This document shows, piece by piece, positions 17,600 through 27,118 of a DNA stretch of 64,000 nucleotides. A program made the translations under genes and the position numbers. Source of the stretch: Muricoccus harenae (GTDB lineage Bacteria > Pseudomonadota > Alphaproteobacteria > Acetobacterales > Acetobacteraceae); contig NZ_WWDL01000002.1 of NCBI RefSeq assembly GCF_009848505.1, positions 185,009-249,008 on the forward strand. The letters run 5' to 3'. Under the pieces are notes generated by a model. It worked only from the letters and a program-made list of their open reading frames with translations. It was not told where the DNA came from and made no database searches. Every line of letters begins with the position of its first letter. The stretch's first letter is position 1.

Positions 17600-18438
17600 G
17601 GGGAACCCAAACGCCTCTCGGGGTTTGCTGACGTTTTTACCTCCTGATCGGGTTTGGTTGATCAGGAGGCTGAGATGGCGCGTCTGTTCTGGCCTTCGGA
17701 TGAGGCCTGGGCGGCCATCGATCTGCACCTTCCGCGCGGCAGGCCGGGCAAGCCGCGGGTCGACGACCGGCGGGTGATCAGCGGGATCCTGCATGCGCTC
17801 AAGACAGGCTGTCGCTGGCGCGATGTGCCGCCCGAGTACGGCCCGCCCACCACAGTCTAAACCGCTTTAACCGTTGGTCCCAGCGCGGTCTCTGGCAGCG
17901 CCTGTTCGAGAAAGTAGCGGCGGTAGGCGAGGTCCCGCAGGAACTCAGCCTCGGCAGTTCGCATGTCAAAGCCCACCGCTCGGCAGCAGGCGGAAAAGGG
18001 GGGGGACGAAGGCGGTCGGACGCTCGCGTGGCGGCCGCGCCTCGAAAATCCATTGCCTGGCCAATGATCGTGGCCAACCGGTCGCCTTCGCGCTGACGCC
18101 CGGCAACACCGCCGACATCAGCATGGCCCTGCCACTGCTCCAGTCCGTGGCACGCCCCGGACGTCTTCTCGCTGACAAGGCCTGTGACGCCGAAAGCCTC
18201 CGCCGTTGGCTGAAGGACAGGCGCATCAAGGCCGTTATCCCGTCCACTGCCACCCGCACGGTGCCCTACCCACTCGACCACCGTGCCTACAAGCGCCGCA
18301 ACGTTCTCGAGCGTCTGTTCTGTCGCCTCAAAAACTGGCGGAGACTGGCCACACGATACGACCGCCTCGCCCGGAATTACCTGGTCAGCCTCGCCCTCAT
18401 CGCCACCGTCAACGAGTGGACCTGAATGAGTCCCCTAC
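17600..18438 (+). mobile_element. Degenerate IS5-family (IS427-type) insertion sequence
   Basis: The element holds a broken transposase at 17675-18425. Limits are approximate: a CTAG lies at 17596-17599 and another at 18439-18442, and the inner flanks (GGGGGAAC on the left, GTCCCC on the right) look like weak inverted ends. It begins about 110 bases outside the right attachment repeat of the tRNA-Glu element. Confidence 0.65.
17675..18425 (+). pseudogene. IS5-family transposase with two frameshifts
   Basis: Pieces in order: MARLFWPSDEAWAAIDLHL... up to EYGPPTTV; after a one-base loss at about 17858, NRFNRWSQRGLWQRLFEKVAA; after a second shift in a G-run near 18000, GRSRGGRASKIHC through LPLLQSVARPGRLLADKACDAESLR and RRNVLERLFCRLKNWRR. 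This is the DDE transposase of the IS427 group. The first catalytic Asp position (usually SIDSSHVKAHR) reads SLGSSHVKAHR, so even a frame-repaired protein should be inactive. Confidence 0.85.
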
Positions 18439-18600
18439 CTAGGGCGCGGACGAGGAAAATCGCATTTAGGCCGCGCAGAATTGCGACCAGACATTGGAGC
18501 CGGGCGAGCGGTCCCAAGCTCCGGGTCCAGGTCCAGGCAGGCGGTGCAGGCGCCAACAGCCAGTCCGTGGCTTTCCAGCGATGCCGGGTCACCGCCAGCC

Positions 18601-18996
18601 TCAGTGCCCGTACTGCTCGTCCGTGACGTGCTCCATCCAATCCACGGGGGAGCCGTTGGACTTCTCCTGGATGGCGATGTGGCTCATGGCCGTAGTTGCC
18701 GTGGCACCATGCCAGTGCTTTTCCCCGGGGGGAAACCAGACCACGTCGCCGGGACGGATCTCCTCAACCGGGCCGCCCTCGTGCTGCACCCAACCGCAGC
18801 CCGCGGTGACAATCAGGGTCTGCCCTAATGGATGCGTGTGCCAGGCGGTACGCGCGCCGGGCTCGAAGGTGACCAGGGCGCCAGTGACGCGGGCCGGGTC
18901 CGGCGGGCTGAACAGCGGGTCGATGCGGACGATGCCCGTGAACCAATCGGCCGGTCCTTTGCCGGACGGCTCCGTCCCCGCGCGCTTGATATCCAT
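18601..18996 (-). CDS. Cupin protein, (R)-mandelonitrile lyase-like
   Basis: 131 residues forming a single cupin. The metal motifs are present: [20 protein letters not shown] (motif 1 with paired His) and [17 protein letters not shown] (motif 2). Together with the N-terminal [14 protein letters not shown] and C-terminal SHIAIQE it matches the manganese-cupin hydroxynitrile-lyase group and related quercetinase-like carriers. Many close homologs have no confirmed substrate, so catalysis is uncertain. Standalone gene with about 870 non-coding bases upstream. Confidence 0.85.
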   Translation of the reverse strand: MDIKRAGTEPSGKGPADWFTGIVRIDPLFSPPDPARVTGALVTFEPGARTAWHTHPLGQTLIVTAGCGWVQHEGGPVEEIRPGDVVWFPPGEKHWHGATATTAMSHIAIQEKSNGSPVDWMEHVTDEQYGH

Positions 18997-19866
18997 CTTA
19001 CCTCTCCTCGTACTTCAGGATCCAAGCGACCTTACGGTGAATCGTGGCAATCCTGCTGAAGAGTTAGTGGATGAACACCAGCTGGATCAGTGAGTAAAAC
19101 GGATATGGACTTATAAGGCTCATTTCTGAGTGGCAGGCTTGGGACTGCTATCGTATTCGTCCTCGATCACATGGGCATCGGTCTGGCACGCCCATGCGAG
19201 AAGCTCCCGCCGCCACCCGTCGCACCGGACTGCTCGAGATAGGTCTGGGTCGCGGTCTTGCCGGCAAGCGGCGTGTGGCCGTTCTTCCGCGTCAAGGCCC
19301 TGACGGCGGTCGGGCCGGGGACAGGGTGGCCAAGGCGCAGCCGCTGACGAGTGGGCTCAGCAGAGAGCCGCGAGGCAGAAGGTCTGGAGGATCTTGAGGA
19401 CGCAGAAGGAAGACATGGCTTCATCCTGTCCTATGGCGGCGGCACGATGTCGGCGTCTTGGCGAGCAGCCATATGTGCGGTGGGGCACAGCTGATCCAAT
19501 GCACCAGACGTATGGTTCCATTCTCCCCGTATGTGAGGATCAACCTTCCTCCCTGAACTCTGATCTTTCGGCAAACTTGCACCGCGTCATGGGGGTTGCC
19601 GGAGGGGCAGCGGACGCCTATCTCGGCGCGGTGGCAGCCAGTCTTCTATGTTGCCGCTTTCTTGGACGTTTCCTCCCAAACTCGGCGGGACCTTAGGGTC
19701 CCGCCCTTCTTTTGTGGCATGAGTCGAAATGCCAGCTGTTTGGGGTCCTCTTCAACCAGACCGCCAAAGCGGCGAAGTATGGCATTTCAACCTCCCGCGG
19801 CACGTCCGCTCAGCAGCGCGTCCGGCAACCACGATATCGCCCCTTCCAAGCAGCTCCACGCTGGGC
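18997..19866. other. Long intergenic stretch with one orphan terminator
   Basis: No protein gene can be supported in about 870 bases between the cupin and the Bug protein. Short frames exist but have no recognisable content. A strong hairpin-plus-T-tract lies at 19684-19713, and codon-like texture around 19200-19430 may be decayed coding sequence. Confidence 0.5.
19684..19713 (+). terminator. Strong intrinsic terminator without a recognised gene
   Basis: GGCGGGACC and GGTCCCGCC form a perfect 9-bp stem with loop TTAG, followed by CTTCTTTT. The T-tract marks plus-strand transcription, yet no plus-strand gene is seen upstream. It may instead serve the leftward leuCDB-Bug operon ending at 19867, although the T-run is on the wrong side for that. 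Confidence 0.7.
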
Positions 19867-20841
19867 CTATCCGATCGTAATGCCTCCATCGTCGATGACC
19901 TTGACCAGCAGTCCACGCTGCCGGTTCAGAAAATCGGCAAACTCCGGCATCGTGCTGCCCAGCACTTCGGCCCCCAGCGGTTCGAGACGCCCTCGGACGT
20001 TGCGGTCTCGTGCAGCCTCCGCCACCGCCGCCGACATGCGCTCGATGATCGGTCGTGGCGTGCTCGCAGCGGCGAAAAGGCCGCTCCAGTCATTAATCTC
20101 GAAGCCTTCCAGCCCGGTCTCGATCAGCGTTGGTGCGTCAGGATAGGCGGCTGAGCGATGTGTGCTGGTCACAGCCAGGACGCGGGCGCGCCCGCTCTCC
20201 ACCGGCGGCCTGATGGAGGAGGTGGTGATTATCGCCGCGTCCACCGTGCCCCCGGTGATGTCGCGCGCGGCATCGGCGCCGCCGCGATAGGGAACATGCA
20301 CCAGCCGGATCCCCGTGCGTTGCTGCAGCAGTTCGCCGGCCAAGTGCCCCGTGCCGGCTGCCGGCGGCGTGCCGTAGCTGATGGCTCCGGGGTGCTTCTT
20401 CGCGTAGTCGATGAACTCTCGAATGGTGCGTGCCGGGAAGTCCGTCTTCACTGCGACGACCTGTGGGAAGTTCACGAACTGCGAGACCGGAACGAAGGCC
20501 GTGCTGTAGTTGAAGGGAAGATTGGGCATCAGCCGCGGGTTGGTCACCTGGTTGGCGGCATCGACCAGGAAGGTATAGCCATCCGCCGGCGCCTGCAGCG
20601 TGGCATTGGCCGCGACGAGGGCGTTCCCCCCGGTCCGGTTCTCCACGATGATCGTCTCGCCGAGCATCTCGCCCAGCTTCGCACCAAAGGCGCGCGCCAC
20701 AGTGTCGGCGGCACCACCGGCCGCGAAGGCGACGATGAAGCGGATAGGCCGCGCAGGCCAGGCCTGCCCCCGGGCACTGTGCCCGAGCATAGGCATTGCG
20801 AGTGCCGCACCGATCAGGGCGCGCCGGTTCGTCTGGACCAT
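19867..20841 (-). CDS. Bug-family (tripartite tricarboxylate transporter) solute-binding protein
   Basis: 324 residues with a secretion signal (MVQTNRRALIGAALAMPML). The mature protein follows the Bug pattern: WPARPIRFIVAFAAGGAADTVAR, then ENRTGGNALVAANATLQAPADGYTFL, HVPYRGGADAARDITGGTVDAAI, and LPGAEVLG-type C-terminal features. These periplasmic proteins bind carboxylates for TctAB-type permeases or act as sensors. No tctA/tctB partner lies in this window. It is the last gene of a leftward unit after leuC-leuD-leuB (46-base gap), which hints at a hydroxy- or dicarboxylate ligand. Confidence 0.92.
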   Translation of the reverse strand: MVQTNRRALIGAALAMPMLGHSARGQAWPARPIRFIVAFAAGGAADTVARAFGAKLGEMLGETIIVENRTGGNALVAANATLQAPADGYTFLVDAANQVTNPRLMPNLPFNYSTAFVPVSQFVNFPQVVAVKTDFPARTIREFIDYAKKHPGAISYGTPPAAGTGHLAGELLQQRTGIRLVHVPYRGGADAARDITGGTVDAAIITTSSIRPPVESGRARVLAVTSTHRSAAYPDAPTLIETGLEGFEINDWSGLFAAASTPRPIIERMSAAVAEAARDRNVRGRLEPLGAEVLGSTMPEFADFLNRQRGLLVKVIDDGGITIG

Positions 20842-20887
20842 TTATTTTTTCCTCCCGTGCAAACCTCCCCGGTGCTCCGATGCCGGG

Positions 20888-21967
20888 CTAATTCCTTATG
20901 CGGCCAACAGCCGCAGCGACCGCATCTCCCATCTCGGCCGTGCCGACACGGCGGGCGCCGTCCTGCATGATGTCCGGGGTGCGGTAGCCCTCCGCGAGCA
21001 CGTGGCGCACCGCCGCCTCGATGAGGCGCGCACCCTCCTCGTGCCGTAGCGAATGACGCAGCATCATCGCGGCGGACATGATCGACGCGAGCGGATTTGC
21101 GAGGTCCTGCCCTGCGATATCGGGCGCGGATCCATGAACCGGCTCGTAGAGGCCATTCCCGGAAGGGCCGATGGAGGCTGAGGGCAGCATGCCGATCGAC
21201 CCCGTGAGCATGGCCGCGGCATCCGACAGGATGTCGCCGAACATATTGCCCGTGACCATGACGTCGAAGTCGCGGGGGCGGCGGATCAGGTGCATGGAGG
21301 CCGCATCCACATAGAGATGCGTCAGCTCGACATCGGGGTATTCCTGCCCGACCTCCGTGACAACCTCACGCCACAGCACCATGGTTTCCAGTACATTGGC
21401 CTTGTCCACGGAGCAGACCTTCCGGCGGCGCCCCCTCGCGGCGCGAAAGGCGCAATGCGCGATGCGGCGGATCTCTGACTCCCGGTAGTGCATGGTGTTG
21501 ATGCCATAGCGTTCACCGGATTCATCCCGGTGCACGCCGCGGGGCGTGCCGAAATAGATGTCACCGGTCAGCTCGCGCAGCACGATGAGGTCCACGCCCT
21601 CGACCACCTCCCGGCGCAGCGTCGAGGCGCCGATCAGCTCCGGAAAGGCGAAGACGGGCCGGAAATTGGCATAGAGGTCCAACGCCTTGCGCAGGCGCAG
21701 CAGCCCATGGCCGCCGCGCTTCTCCGGGGGCAGGAGATCGCTCTCATAGGTCCCGGCGGCGCCGAAGAGGATGCCGTCGGCGCGACGGGCCGCGTCCAGC
21801 GTCGCATCGGGCAGGGGGTCCCCTTCGGCGTCCAGCGCAGCATCGCCGATCAGTCCATCCGCGATCTCGAACTGGGGTCCGTTGGCGGCGACGGCGCGCA
21901 GCGCCTTGAGCGCCTGTGCCGTCACTTCCGGGCCGATCCCGTCCCCTGGCAGAACCAAAATCCTCAC
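20888..21967 (-). CDS. leuB: 3-isopropylmalate dehydrogenase, second copy
   Basis: 359 residues of the isocitrate/isopropylmalate dehydrogenase family: [68 protein letters not shown] and [19 protein letters not shown]. The arginines and Lys-Asp set for decarboxylating oxidation are present. The loop reads TGDIYFG, where the copy at 49961 reads TGGIYFG, and overall divergence suggests a different or broader hydroxyacid substrate. It lies between leuD and the Bug protein in the second leu unit. Confidence 0.92.
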   Translation of the reverse strand: MRILVLPGDGIGPEVTAQALKALRAVAANGPQFEIADGLIGDAALDAEGDPLPDATLDAARRADGILFGAAGTYESDLLPPEKRGGHGLLRLRKALDLYANFRPVFAFPELIGASTLRREVVEGVDLIVLRELTGDIYFGTPRGVHRDESGERYGINTMHYRESEIRRIAHCAFRAARGRRRKVCSVDKANVLETMVLWREVVTEVGQEYPDVELTHLYVDAASMHLIRRPRDFDVMVTGNMFGDILSDAAAMLTGSIGMLPSASIGPSGNGLYEPVHGSAPDIAGQDLANPLASIMSAAMMLRHSLRHEEGARLIEAAVRHVLAEGYRTPDIMQDGARRVGTAEMGDAVAAAVGRIRN

Positions 21968-21997
21968 GCGCGTCTCCTTTTCGGCCGGGGCCGGATG

Positions 21998-22597
21998 TCA
22001 GCGGTTTTCCCTGCCGTAGCGGTTCATGAAGGCGTCGATCTGCGGCGCCAGTTCCTGCGTGTAGGCAAGCTCGTCGATGCCGTTCAGCAGGCAGTGGCGG
22101 GAGAAGGGATCAACCTCGAAGCGGTGCACGGTGCCATCCGGGGTCGTGACCGTCTGCTCCTCCAGATCAACCTGCACACGGGCGCCGGGCTGCTCCTGCA
22201 AGGCAGCAAGAAGGTCGGTCACGACGGGCTGCGGGAGCACCACGGGCAACAGGCCGTTCTTCAGGCTGTTGGAAAAGAAAATATCGCCGAAGCTTGGCGC
22301 GATGGCCGCCCGGAAGCCGTGATCATGCAGCGCCCAGACGGCGTTCTCGCGCGACGAACCGCAGGCGAAGTTGCGATCGGCGACGATGATCCTGGCCTCG
22401 GCGAATGCCTCCTGGTTCAGCGGAAACGCCGGATCCGGCGTGCCGTCCGCCCGCCGGCGAACATCGTGGAACAGATAGGTCCCGTGATTGTCGCTGCGCG
22501 GCTTGTGCAGGAAGCGCGCCGGGGTGATCTGATCCGTATCCACATTCGGCCGGTCGATCGGCATGGCCGCGGCATCCAGACGGCGGAAGACCTCCAT
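21998..22597 (-). CDS. leuD: 3-isopropylmalate dehydratase small subunit, second copy
   Basis: 199 residues from the ATG at 22597, two bases after the leuC stop. LeuD swivel-domain motifs are visible: RPNVDTDQITPARFL, NFACGSSRENAVWAL and FGDIFFSNSLKNGLLPV. With LeuC it forms the isomerase that converts 2- to 3-isopropylmalate or a related 2-alkylmalate. The insertion PRSDNHGTYLFHDVRRRADG differs from the copy at 49310, so this is a diverged paralog rather than a recent duplicate. Confidence 0.93.
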   Translation of the reverse strand: MEVFRRLDAAAMPIDRPNVDTDQITPARFLHKPRSDNHGTYLFHDVRRRADGTPDPAFPLNQEAFAEARIIVADRNFACGSSRENAVWALHDHGFRAAIAPSFGDIFFSNSLKNGLLPVVLPQPVVTDLLAALQEQPGARVQVDLEEQTVTTPDGTVHRFEVDPFSRHCLLNGIDELAYTQELAPQIDAFMNRYGRENR

Positions 22598-22599
22598 GC

Positions 22600-24021
22600 T
22601 CAGCCCTCCAGCCGGCGTATGTCGGTGAGCCGGCCAGTCACGGCCGCCGCAGCCGCCATGGCGGGCCCCATCAGATGAGTGCGGGCCTTCGGCCCCTGCC
22701 GCCCGACGAAGTTTCGATTGGAAGTCGAGGCGCAGCGCTGACCCGGCGCCACGATCTCCCCATTGGTGCCCAGGCACATGGAGCAGCCCGCCTCCCGCCA
22801 TTCGAAGCCGGCTTCGAGGAAGACGCGGTGCAGCCCTTCGGCCTCGGCCTGCTCCCGAACCAGGCCGGATCCGGGAACGACCCAGGCCTGGACGCGCGGG
22901 GCGACGCGGCGGCCGCGCACCACGGCGGCCGCACTGCGCAGATCCTCGATACGGCCATTGGTGCAGGAGCCGATGAACACGCGGTCGACAGGAATGTCGG
23001 CGAGCGCGGTGCCGGGGCTCAGGCCCATATAGTCCAGCGCCCGCTCCATCGCGCCGCGCCGCTCCGGGTCCGGCGTGTCCGCAGGATCGGGTACGGTGGC
23101 GCTGATCGGCAGAGCATCCTCTGGCGAGGTGCCCCAGGTAACCATGGGTTCGATGGCGCCGGCATCGAGTGTGACCTCGCGGTCGAAGACTGCGCCGGGG
23201 TCACTGGGGAGGGCGCGCCAGCGCGCCAGGGCGGCGTCCCAGTCGCGGCCTTTTGGCGCGTAAGGACGGCCGGCGAGATAGGCGTAGGTGGTCTCGTCCG
23301 GTGCAACCATCCCGGCGCGCGCGCCTGCCTCGATCGACATGTTGCACAGGGTCAGCCGGCTTTCCATGGACAGGCCGGTGATGGCCGAGCCGGCATATTC
23401 GATGACATGGCCGGTCGCCCCTGCCGTGCCGATCTGCGCGATGATGGCCAGGATCACGTCCTTGGCGCCGACGCCGGGACCCAGCTCTCCTTCAACTGCG
23501 ATCCGCATGGTCTTCGGCTTGCGCTGCCACAGCGTCTGGGTCGCAAGCACATGCGTGGCTTCCGTCATGCCGACACCGAAGGCCAGGGCACCAAGCGCTC
23601 CATGGGTCGAGGTGTGGCTGTCGGCACAGACGATCAGCAGCCCGGGTTGGCTGAGCCCTTCCTCCGGGCCGATGACGTGGACGATGCCCTGGCGGCGGTC
23701 TTCGAGGCCGAACAGGGTGATGCCATGGGCCGCGGTGTCGCGCTCCAGCGCCTCCACCATGCCGCGCCGCTCGGCGTCCGCAATCTGAGCGACCTTGCGA
23801 TGATCGGTCGGAACATAATGGTCTGGCGTCGCGAAGATGCGGTCCGGCGCGCGTGGAGCGATGCCGCGCTGACGCAGCGTGACGAAAGCGGGCGCCGTGC
23901 CGTCGTGGATCAGGTGTCGGTCCACGAACAGCAGCACTTGGCCGTCTTCACGCTCGAGAATGCGATGGCGATCCCAAATCTTTTCGAACAGGGTGCGTGG
24001 CGGGGAGGCCGTGTCGCTCAT
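22600..24021 (-). CDS. leuC: 3-isopropylmalate dehydratase large subunit, second copy
   Basis: 473 residues of the aconitase superfamily. The [4Fe-4S] cysteines are in [20 protein letters not shown] and [11 protein letters not shown], with substrate-binding [21 protein letters not shown] and [15 protein letters not shown]. It starts with [18 protein letters not shown]. It is the first gene of the leftward unit leuC-leuD-leuB-Bug and diverges from the LacI-type regulator, from which it is separated by 309 bases that carry two operator-like palindromes. Confidence 0.94.
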   Translation of the reverse strand: MSDTASPPRTLFEKIWDRHRILEREDGQVLLFVDRHLIHDGTAPAFVTLRQRGIAPRAPDRIFATPDHYVPTDHRKVAQIADAERRGMVEALERDTAAHGITLFGLEDRRQGIVHVIGPEEGLSQPGLLIVCADSHTSTHGALGALAFGVGMTEATHVLATQTLWQRKPKTMRIAVEGELGPGVGAKDVILAIIAQIGTAGATGHVIEYAGSAITGLSMESRLTLCNMSIEAGARAGMVAPDETTYAYLAGRPYAPKGRDWDAALARWRALPSDPGAVFDREVTLDAGAIEPMVTWGTSPEDALPISATVPDPADTPDPERRGAMERALDYMGLSPGTALADIPVDRVFIGSCTNGRIEDLRSAAAVVRGRRVAPRVQAWVVPGSGLVREQAEAEGLHRVFLEAGFEWREAGCSMCLGTNGEIVAPGQRCASTSNRNFVGRQGPKARTHLMGPAMAAAAAVTGRLTDIRRLEG

Positions 24022-24176
24022 GCCGGAAATCCCGCCGAAGTCCGCGCCGTTTCACGGGATGCCGCTCCGCACATCGAATGATCTTCCTCCCTCCTAATGC
24101 CATGCCGTCATTTCGTGCGGGGCGCGGCTGATCCTGGACGTTAGGGAGCGTCTGGAGGCGATGTCCAGCAAAATCG

Positions 24177-24190
24177 TGCACACGGTTGCA
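24177..24190. promoter_or_regulatory. LacI-type operator candidate 1
   Basis: TGCACACGGTTGCA: an imperfect 14-bp palindrome centred on CG, as LacI/GalR-family sites usually are. It lies upstream of a possible leftward promoter for leuC. Confidence 0.5.
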
Positions 24191-24274
24191 TTGTGGCCGC
24201 AGCAGCGTTTCTACAGAATCAGGAGAACCCCCGGTGGTTATTCACTCACTCCTAGCCCCTGTGCGTAATATTAG

Positions 24275-24288
24275 TGCAAACGTACGCA
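24275..24288. promoter_or_regulatory. LacI-type operator candidate 2
   Basis: TGCAAACGTACGCA: again 14 bp centred on CG and sharing TGCA-ACG---GCA with the site at 24177, 98 bases away. It lies 43 bases before the regulator's ATG, suiting autoregulation. Confidence 0.5.
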
Positions 24289-24330
24289 TGATGCGGTTTC
24301 CTGCGATCGCTGCTGCTGTACAAGGCGGCC

Positions 24331-25374
24331 ATGGACACCGCGCCGAGCCGCCGATCCGACCCGCCGCATGAGCGGCCGACCGTGCGGACCTTGGCGCGGA
24401 TGGCGGGGGTCGCCGTCTCCACCGTGTCGCGGGCCCTGAAGAATGATCCGCGGATCTCGCCGGATGTGCGCCGGCGCATCGCGGAGCTGGCGCAACGGGC
24501 AGGCTACATGCCCAATGCCCTGGCCCGTACTCTGTCGGGCGGACGAAGCGGGCTGATAGGCTTCGTGCTGGGCTCCATGCACAATCCCTTCTACGCGGAA
24601 ATGCTGGAGCAGGCCGTCGCACAGGCCGCCGAACGCGGCCTGCGGCTGCTGATCGTCCATGTGGGCCCGGGCCCGATCGAGGAAACCACCTCCAATGCCC
24701 TGTTGCAGTACCAGGTTGATGGTTGCCTTATCGCCTCCGCGGAGCTGACATCCCGCGCGGCCGATATCTGCGCGGCCCGGGGCGTTCCCGTTGTCATGGT
24801 CAACCGCGTGGCCCGGCGCCACGGCAGTTCCGTATCCTGCGACAACACTGCCGGGGGCCGAGAGGTCGCAGCCTTCCTGCTGGCAGGCGAACATCGGCGC
24901 TTTGCCATCGTGCACGGCACTGTCGGCGTCTCGACCACCGACGACCGCGAGCGCGGCTTCTGCGCTGGCCTCGCCGAAGCCGGTCTCCACCTGAGTCAAC
25001 ACCTCCCGGGAAACTCCACCTATGAGGGAGGATACGCCGCCGGCTGCCATATCGCGCAGCTGGGCGATGCGGAGCAGCCCGATGCTGTCTTTGCCCTGAA
25101 TGATATCATGGCGATGGGCGTGCTCGACGCGTTGCGTGCTGCGGGAGCCCGGGTGCCGGAGGAAGTATCCGTCATCGGCTTCGACAATGTCCCGGCCTCG
25201 GGGCGGCCCGGCTATGCGTTGACGACCCTGGGCCAACCCTTGGGGCTCATGGTGCGCCGTAGTCTGGATCTTCTGACCGCGCGGATCGAGGACCCTGCAC
25301 TGCCCGAGGAGACGGTCGTGCTGCGGGGGCAGCTGATCGTCCGCCGGTCGGCCCGATTGCCCTCCACGGCGTAG
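24331..25374 (+). CDS. LacI/GalR-family transcriptional regulator
   Basis: 347 residues. The N-terminal helix-turn-helix and hinge are standard (TVRTLARMAGVAVSTVSRAL, then RRRIAELAQRAGYMPNALAR), followed by a periplasmic-binding-like sensor domain (GLIGFVLGSMHNPFYAEML, CLIASAELTSR, DAVFALNDIMAMGVLDAL, VIGFDNVPASGRPGYALTT). It diverges from the second leuCDB-Bug unit and sits 190 bases upstream of the phosphonate hydrolase-ABC operon on the same strand, so it could control either. Two operator-like palindromes lie on the leuC side; none were seen on the other. Confidence 0.93.
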   Translation: MDTAPSRRSDPPHERPTVRTLARMAGVAVSTVSRALKNDPRISPDVRRRIAELAQRAGYMPNALARTLSGGRSGLIGFVLGSMHNPFYAEMLEQAVAQAAERGLRLLIVHVGPGPIEETTSNALLQYQVDGCLIASAELTSRAADICAARGVPVVMVNRVARRHGSSVSCDNTAGGREVAAFLLAGEHRRFAIVHGTVGVSTTDDRERGFCAGLAEAGLHLSQHLPGNSTYEGGYAAGCHIAQLGDAEQPDAVFALNDIMAMGVLDALRAAGARVPEEVSVIGFDNVPASGRPGYALTTLGQPLGLMVRRSLDLLTARIEDPALPEETVVLRGQLIVRRSARLPSTA

Positions 25375-25564
25375 CCGGGCGGCACGTTGTTCCGGATGCG
25401 GCAAGGGGCACCGGGCGCATCAAGGGAAGCAGCCGCTATTCCTTGCCCTTTCCGAAGGTGAAGCTGGCTCCGATCGCTGTCATCGAAGAGCAATCAAACC
25501 GCCCTCTCCATGTAGCACCCCGGCACTAAGGCGTCCCCACACCAAGGGACCCGCCTCGACTGAC

Positions 25565-27118
25565 ATGCCAGCTGCCCCATCCAGATCCAGTCGCCGTAAC
25601 GTGCTCCTTATCGTTGTCGATCAGTGGCGCGCCGATTTCGTCCCGGCTCTCGGTGCCGGCTTCCTCAAGACGCCGAACCTGGACCGCCTGTGCCGGGAAG
25701 GCGTCACCTTCCGGAACCACATCACCAATACCGTTCCCTGCGGACCAGCCCGCGCCAGCCTGCTGACCGGGCTGTACCTGATGAACCACCGGGCGGTGCA
25801 GAACACCGTGCCGCTGGATGCGCGCCATACCAATCTGGCGAAGGAGCTGCGGCGGATCGGCTACGACCCGGCGCTGATCGGCTACACCACCACCACGCCT
25901 GATCCCCGCACGACCGGCCCGCTCGATCCACGCTTCACGACCCTGGGCGACCTGATGGAAGGCTTTCGCGCCGTGGGTGCCTTCGAGCCCACGATGGACG
26001 GCTATTTCGGCTGGCTCGCGCAGAAAGGCTACGAACTGCCGCCGAACCGCGAGGACATCTGGCTGCCGGAGGGCGCGGACCATGTGCCCGGCGCCACGGA
26101 CCGCCCCAGCCGCATTCCGGCGGAACTGTCGGACACATCCTATTTCACGGAGCGTGCGCTCACCTACCTCAAGGGGCGCAACGGCAAGCCCTGGTTCCTG
26201 CACCTCGGCTACTATCGCCCTCATCCGCCTTTCATCGCGCCCGCTCCCTACAACGCGATGTACCGGCCGGAAGACATGCCCGCCCTCCGCCGGCAGGACA
26301 GCTGGCAGGAAGAGGCGAAGCAGCATCCGCTGCTGGACTTCTACCTGCACGGCATCAGCCAGGGATCCTTCTTCCACGGCGCCGGCGGCGCCGCGACCGA
26401 ACTGGATGCCGGCGCGGTGGCGCAGATGCGCGCGACTTATTCTGGCATGATTTCGGAGGTCGATGCCGCACTCGGTCAGGTGGTTGCCCATCTCGACGAG
26501 ACGGACCAGTGGAAGGACACGCTGGTCATCTTCACCTCGGACCACGGAGAGCAGCTCGGCGATCACTACCTGCTGGGCAAGATCGGCTACCATGATGAGA
26601 GCTTCCGCATTCCGCTGGTGATCAAGGACCCGGATGCACCCGCCGATGCCGCCGGGCGGATCGAGGATGCTTTCACTGAGAGCGTGGATGTCATGCCCAC
26701 GATCCTCGACTGGCTCGGCGGAGACATCCCCCGTGCCTGCGACGGCCATTCCCTTCTGCCTCTCGTCTCGGGCGAGAAGCCAGAAGATTGGCGAACCCAT
26801 CTCTTCTACGAATACGACTTCCGAGATGTCTTCTACTCGCGGCCGCAGTCTGCCCTCGACATGCCGATCGATGATTGCTCGCTCTGTGTCGTGCAGGATG
26901 CGAACTGGAAATACGTCCATTTCGCCGCGCTTCCACCCTTGCTGTTCGATCTGCGGCGGGACCCCCACGGCTTCGACAACCTGGCCGAGGATCACGCCTA
27001 TGCCAGCGTGGTGCGTGACTACGCGCAGCGCGCCCTGTCCCACCGCATGCGCCATGCCGAGCGCACGCTGACCCATTTCCGCGCCACCCCTCAGGGCCTC
27101 GAGGAACGAATCCCATGA
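25565..27118 (+). CDS. Phosphonate monoester hydrolase / sulfatase-family enzyme
   Basis: 517 residues, matching the size and much of the sequence pattern I know for rhizobial phosphonate monoester hydrolases. These hydrolyse phosphonate monoesters, phosphodiesters and sulfate esters. Metal ligands are in LLIVVDQWRADF (Asp19, Gln20) and FTSDHGEQLGDH. The CxPxR formylglycine signature is NTVPCGPARASLLTG, with Cys59 the residue to be oxidised. There is no signal peptide, so it works in the cytoplasm. Its stop overlaps the ATG of the ABC binding protein, making it the first gene of a six-gene import/hydrolysis operon. Confidence 0.93.
   Translation: MPAAPSRSSRRNVLLIVVDQWRADFVPALGAGFLKTPNLDRLCREGVTFRNHITNTVPCGPARASLLTGLYLMNHRAVQNTVPLDARHTNLAKELRRIGYDPALIGYTTTTPDPRTTGPLDPRFTTLGDLMEGFRAVGAFEPTMDGYFGWLAQKGYELPPNREDIWLPEGADHVPGATDRPSRIPAELSDTSYFTERALTYLKGRNGKPWFLHLGYYRPHPPFIAPAPYNAMYRPEDMPALRRQDSWQEEAKQHPLLDFYLHGISQGSFFHGAGGAATELDAGAVAQMRATYSGMISEVDAALGQVVAHLDETDQWKDTLVIFTSDHGEQLGDHYLLGKIGYHDESFRIPLVIKDPDAPADAAGRIEDAFTESVDVMPTILDWLGGDIPRACDGHSLLPLVSGEKPEDWRTHLFYEYDFRDVFYSRPQSALDMPIDDCSLCVVQDANWKYVHFAALPPLLFDLRRDPHGFDNLAEDHAYASVVRDYAQRALSHRMRHAERTLTHFRATPQGLEERIP

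Noticed and set aside
19167..19424. 85-codon minus-strand frame, possible secreted protein
   Set aside because: A signal-like start occurs only in a different frame that ends at once; the remainder is low-complexity and unrecognised.
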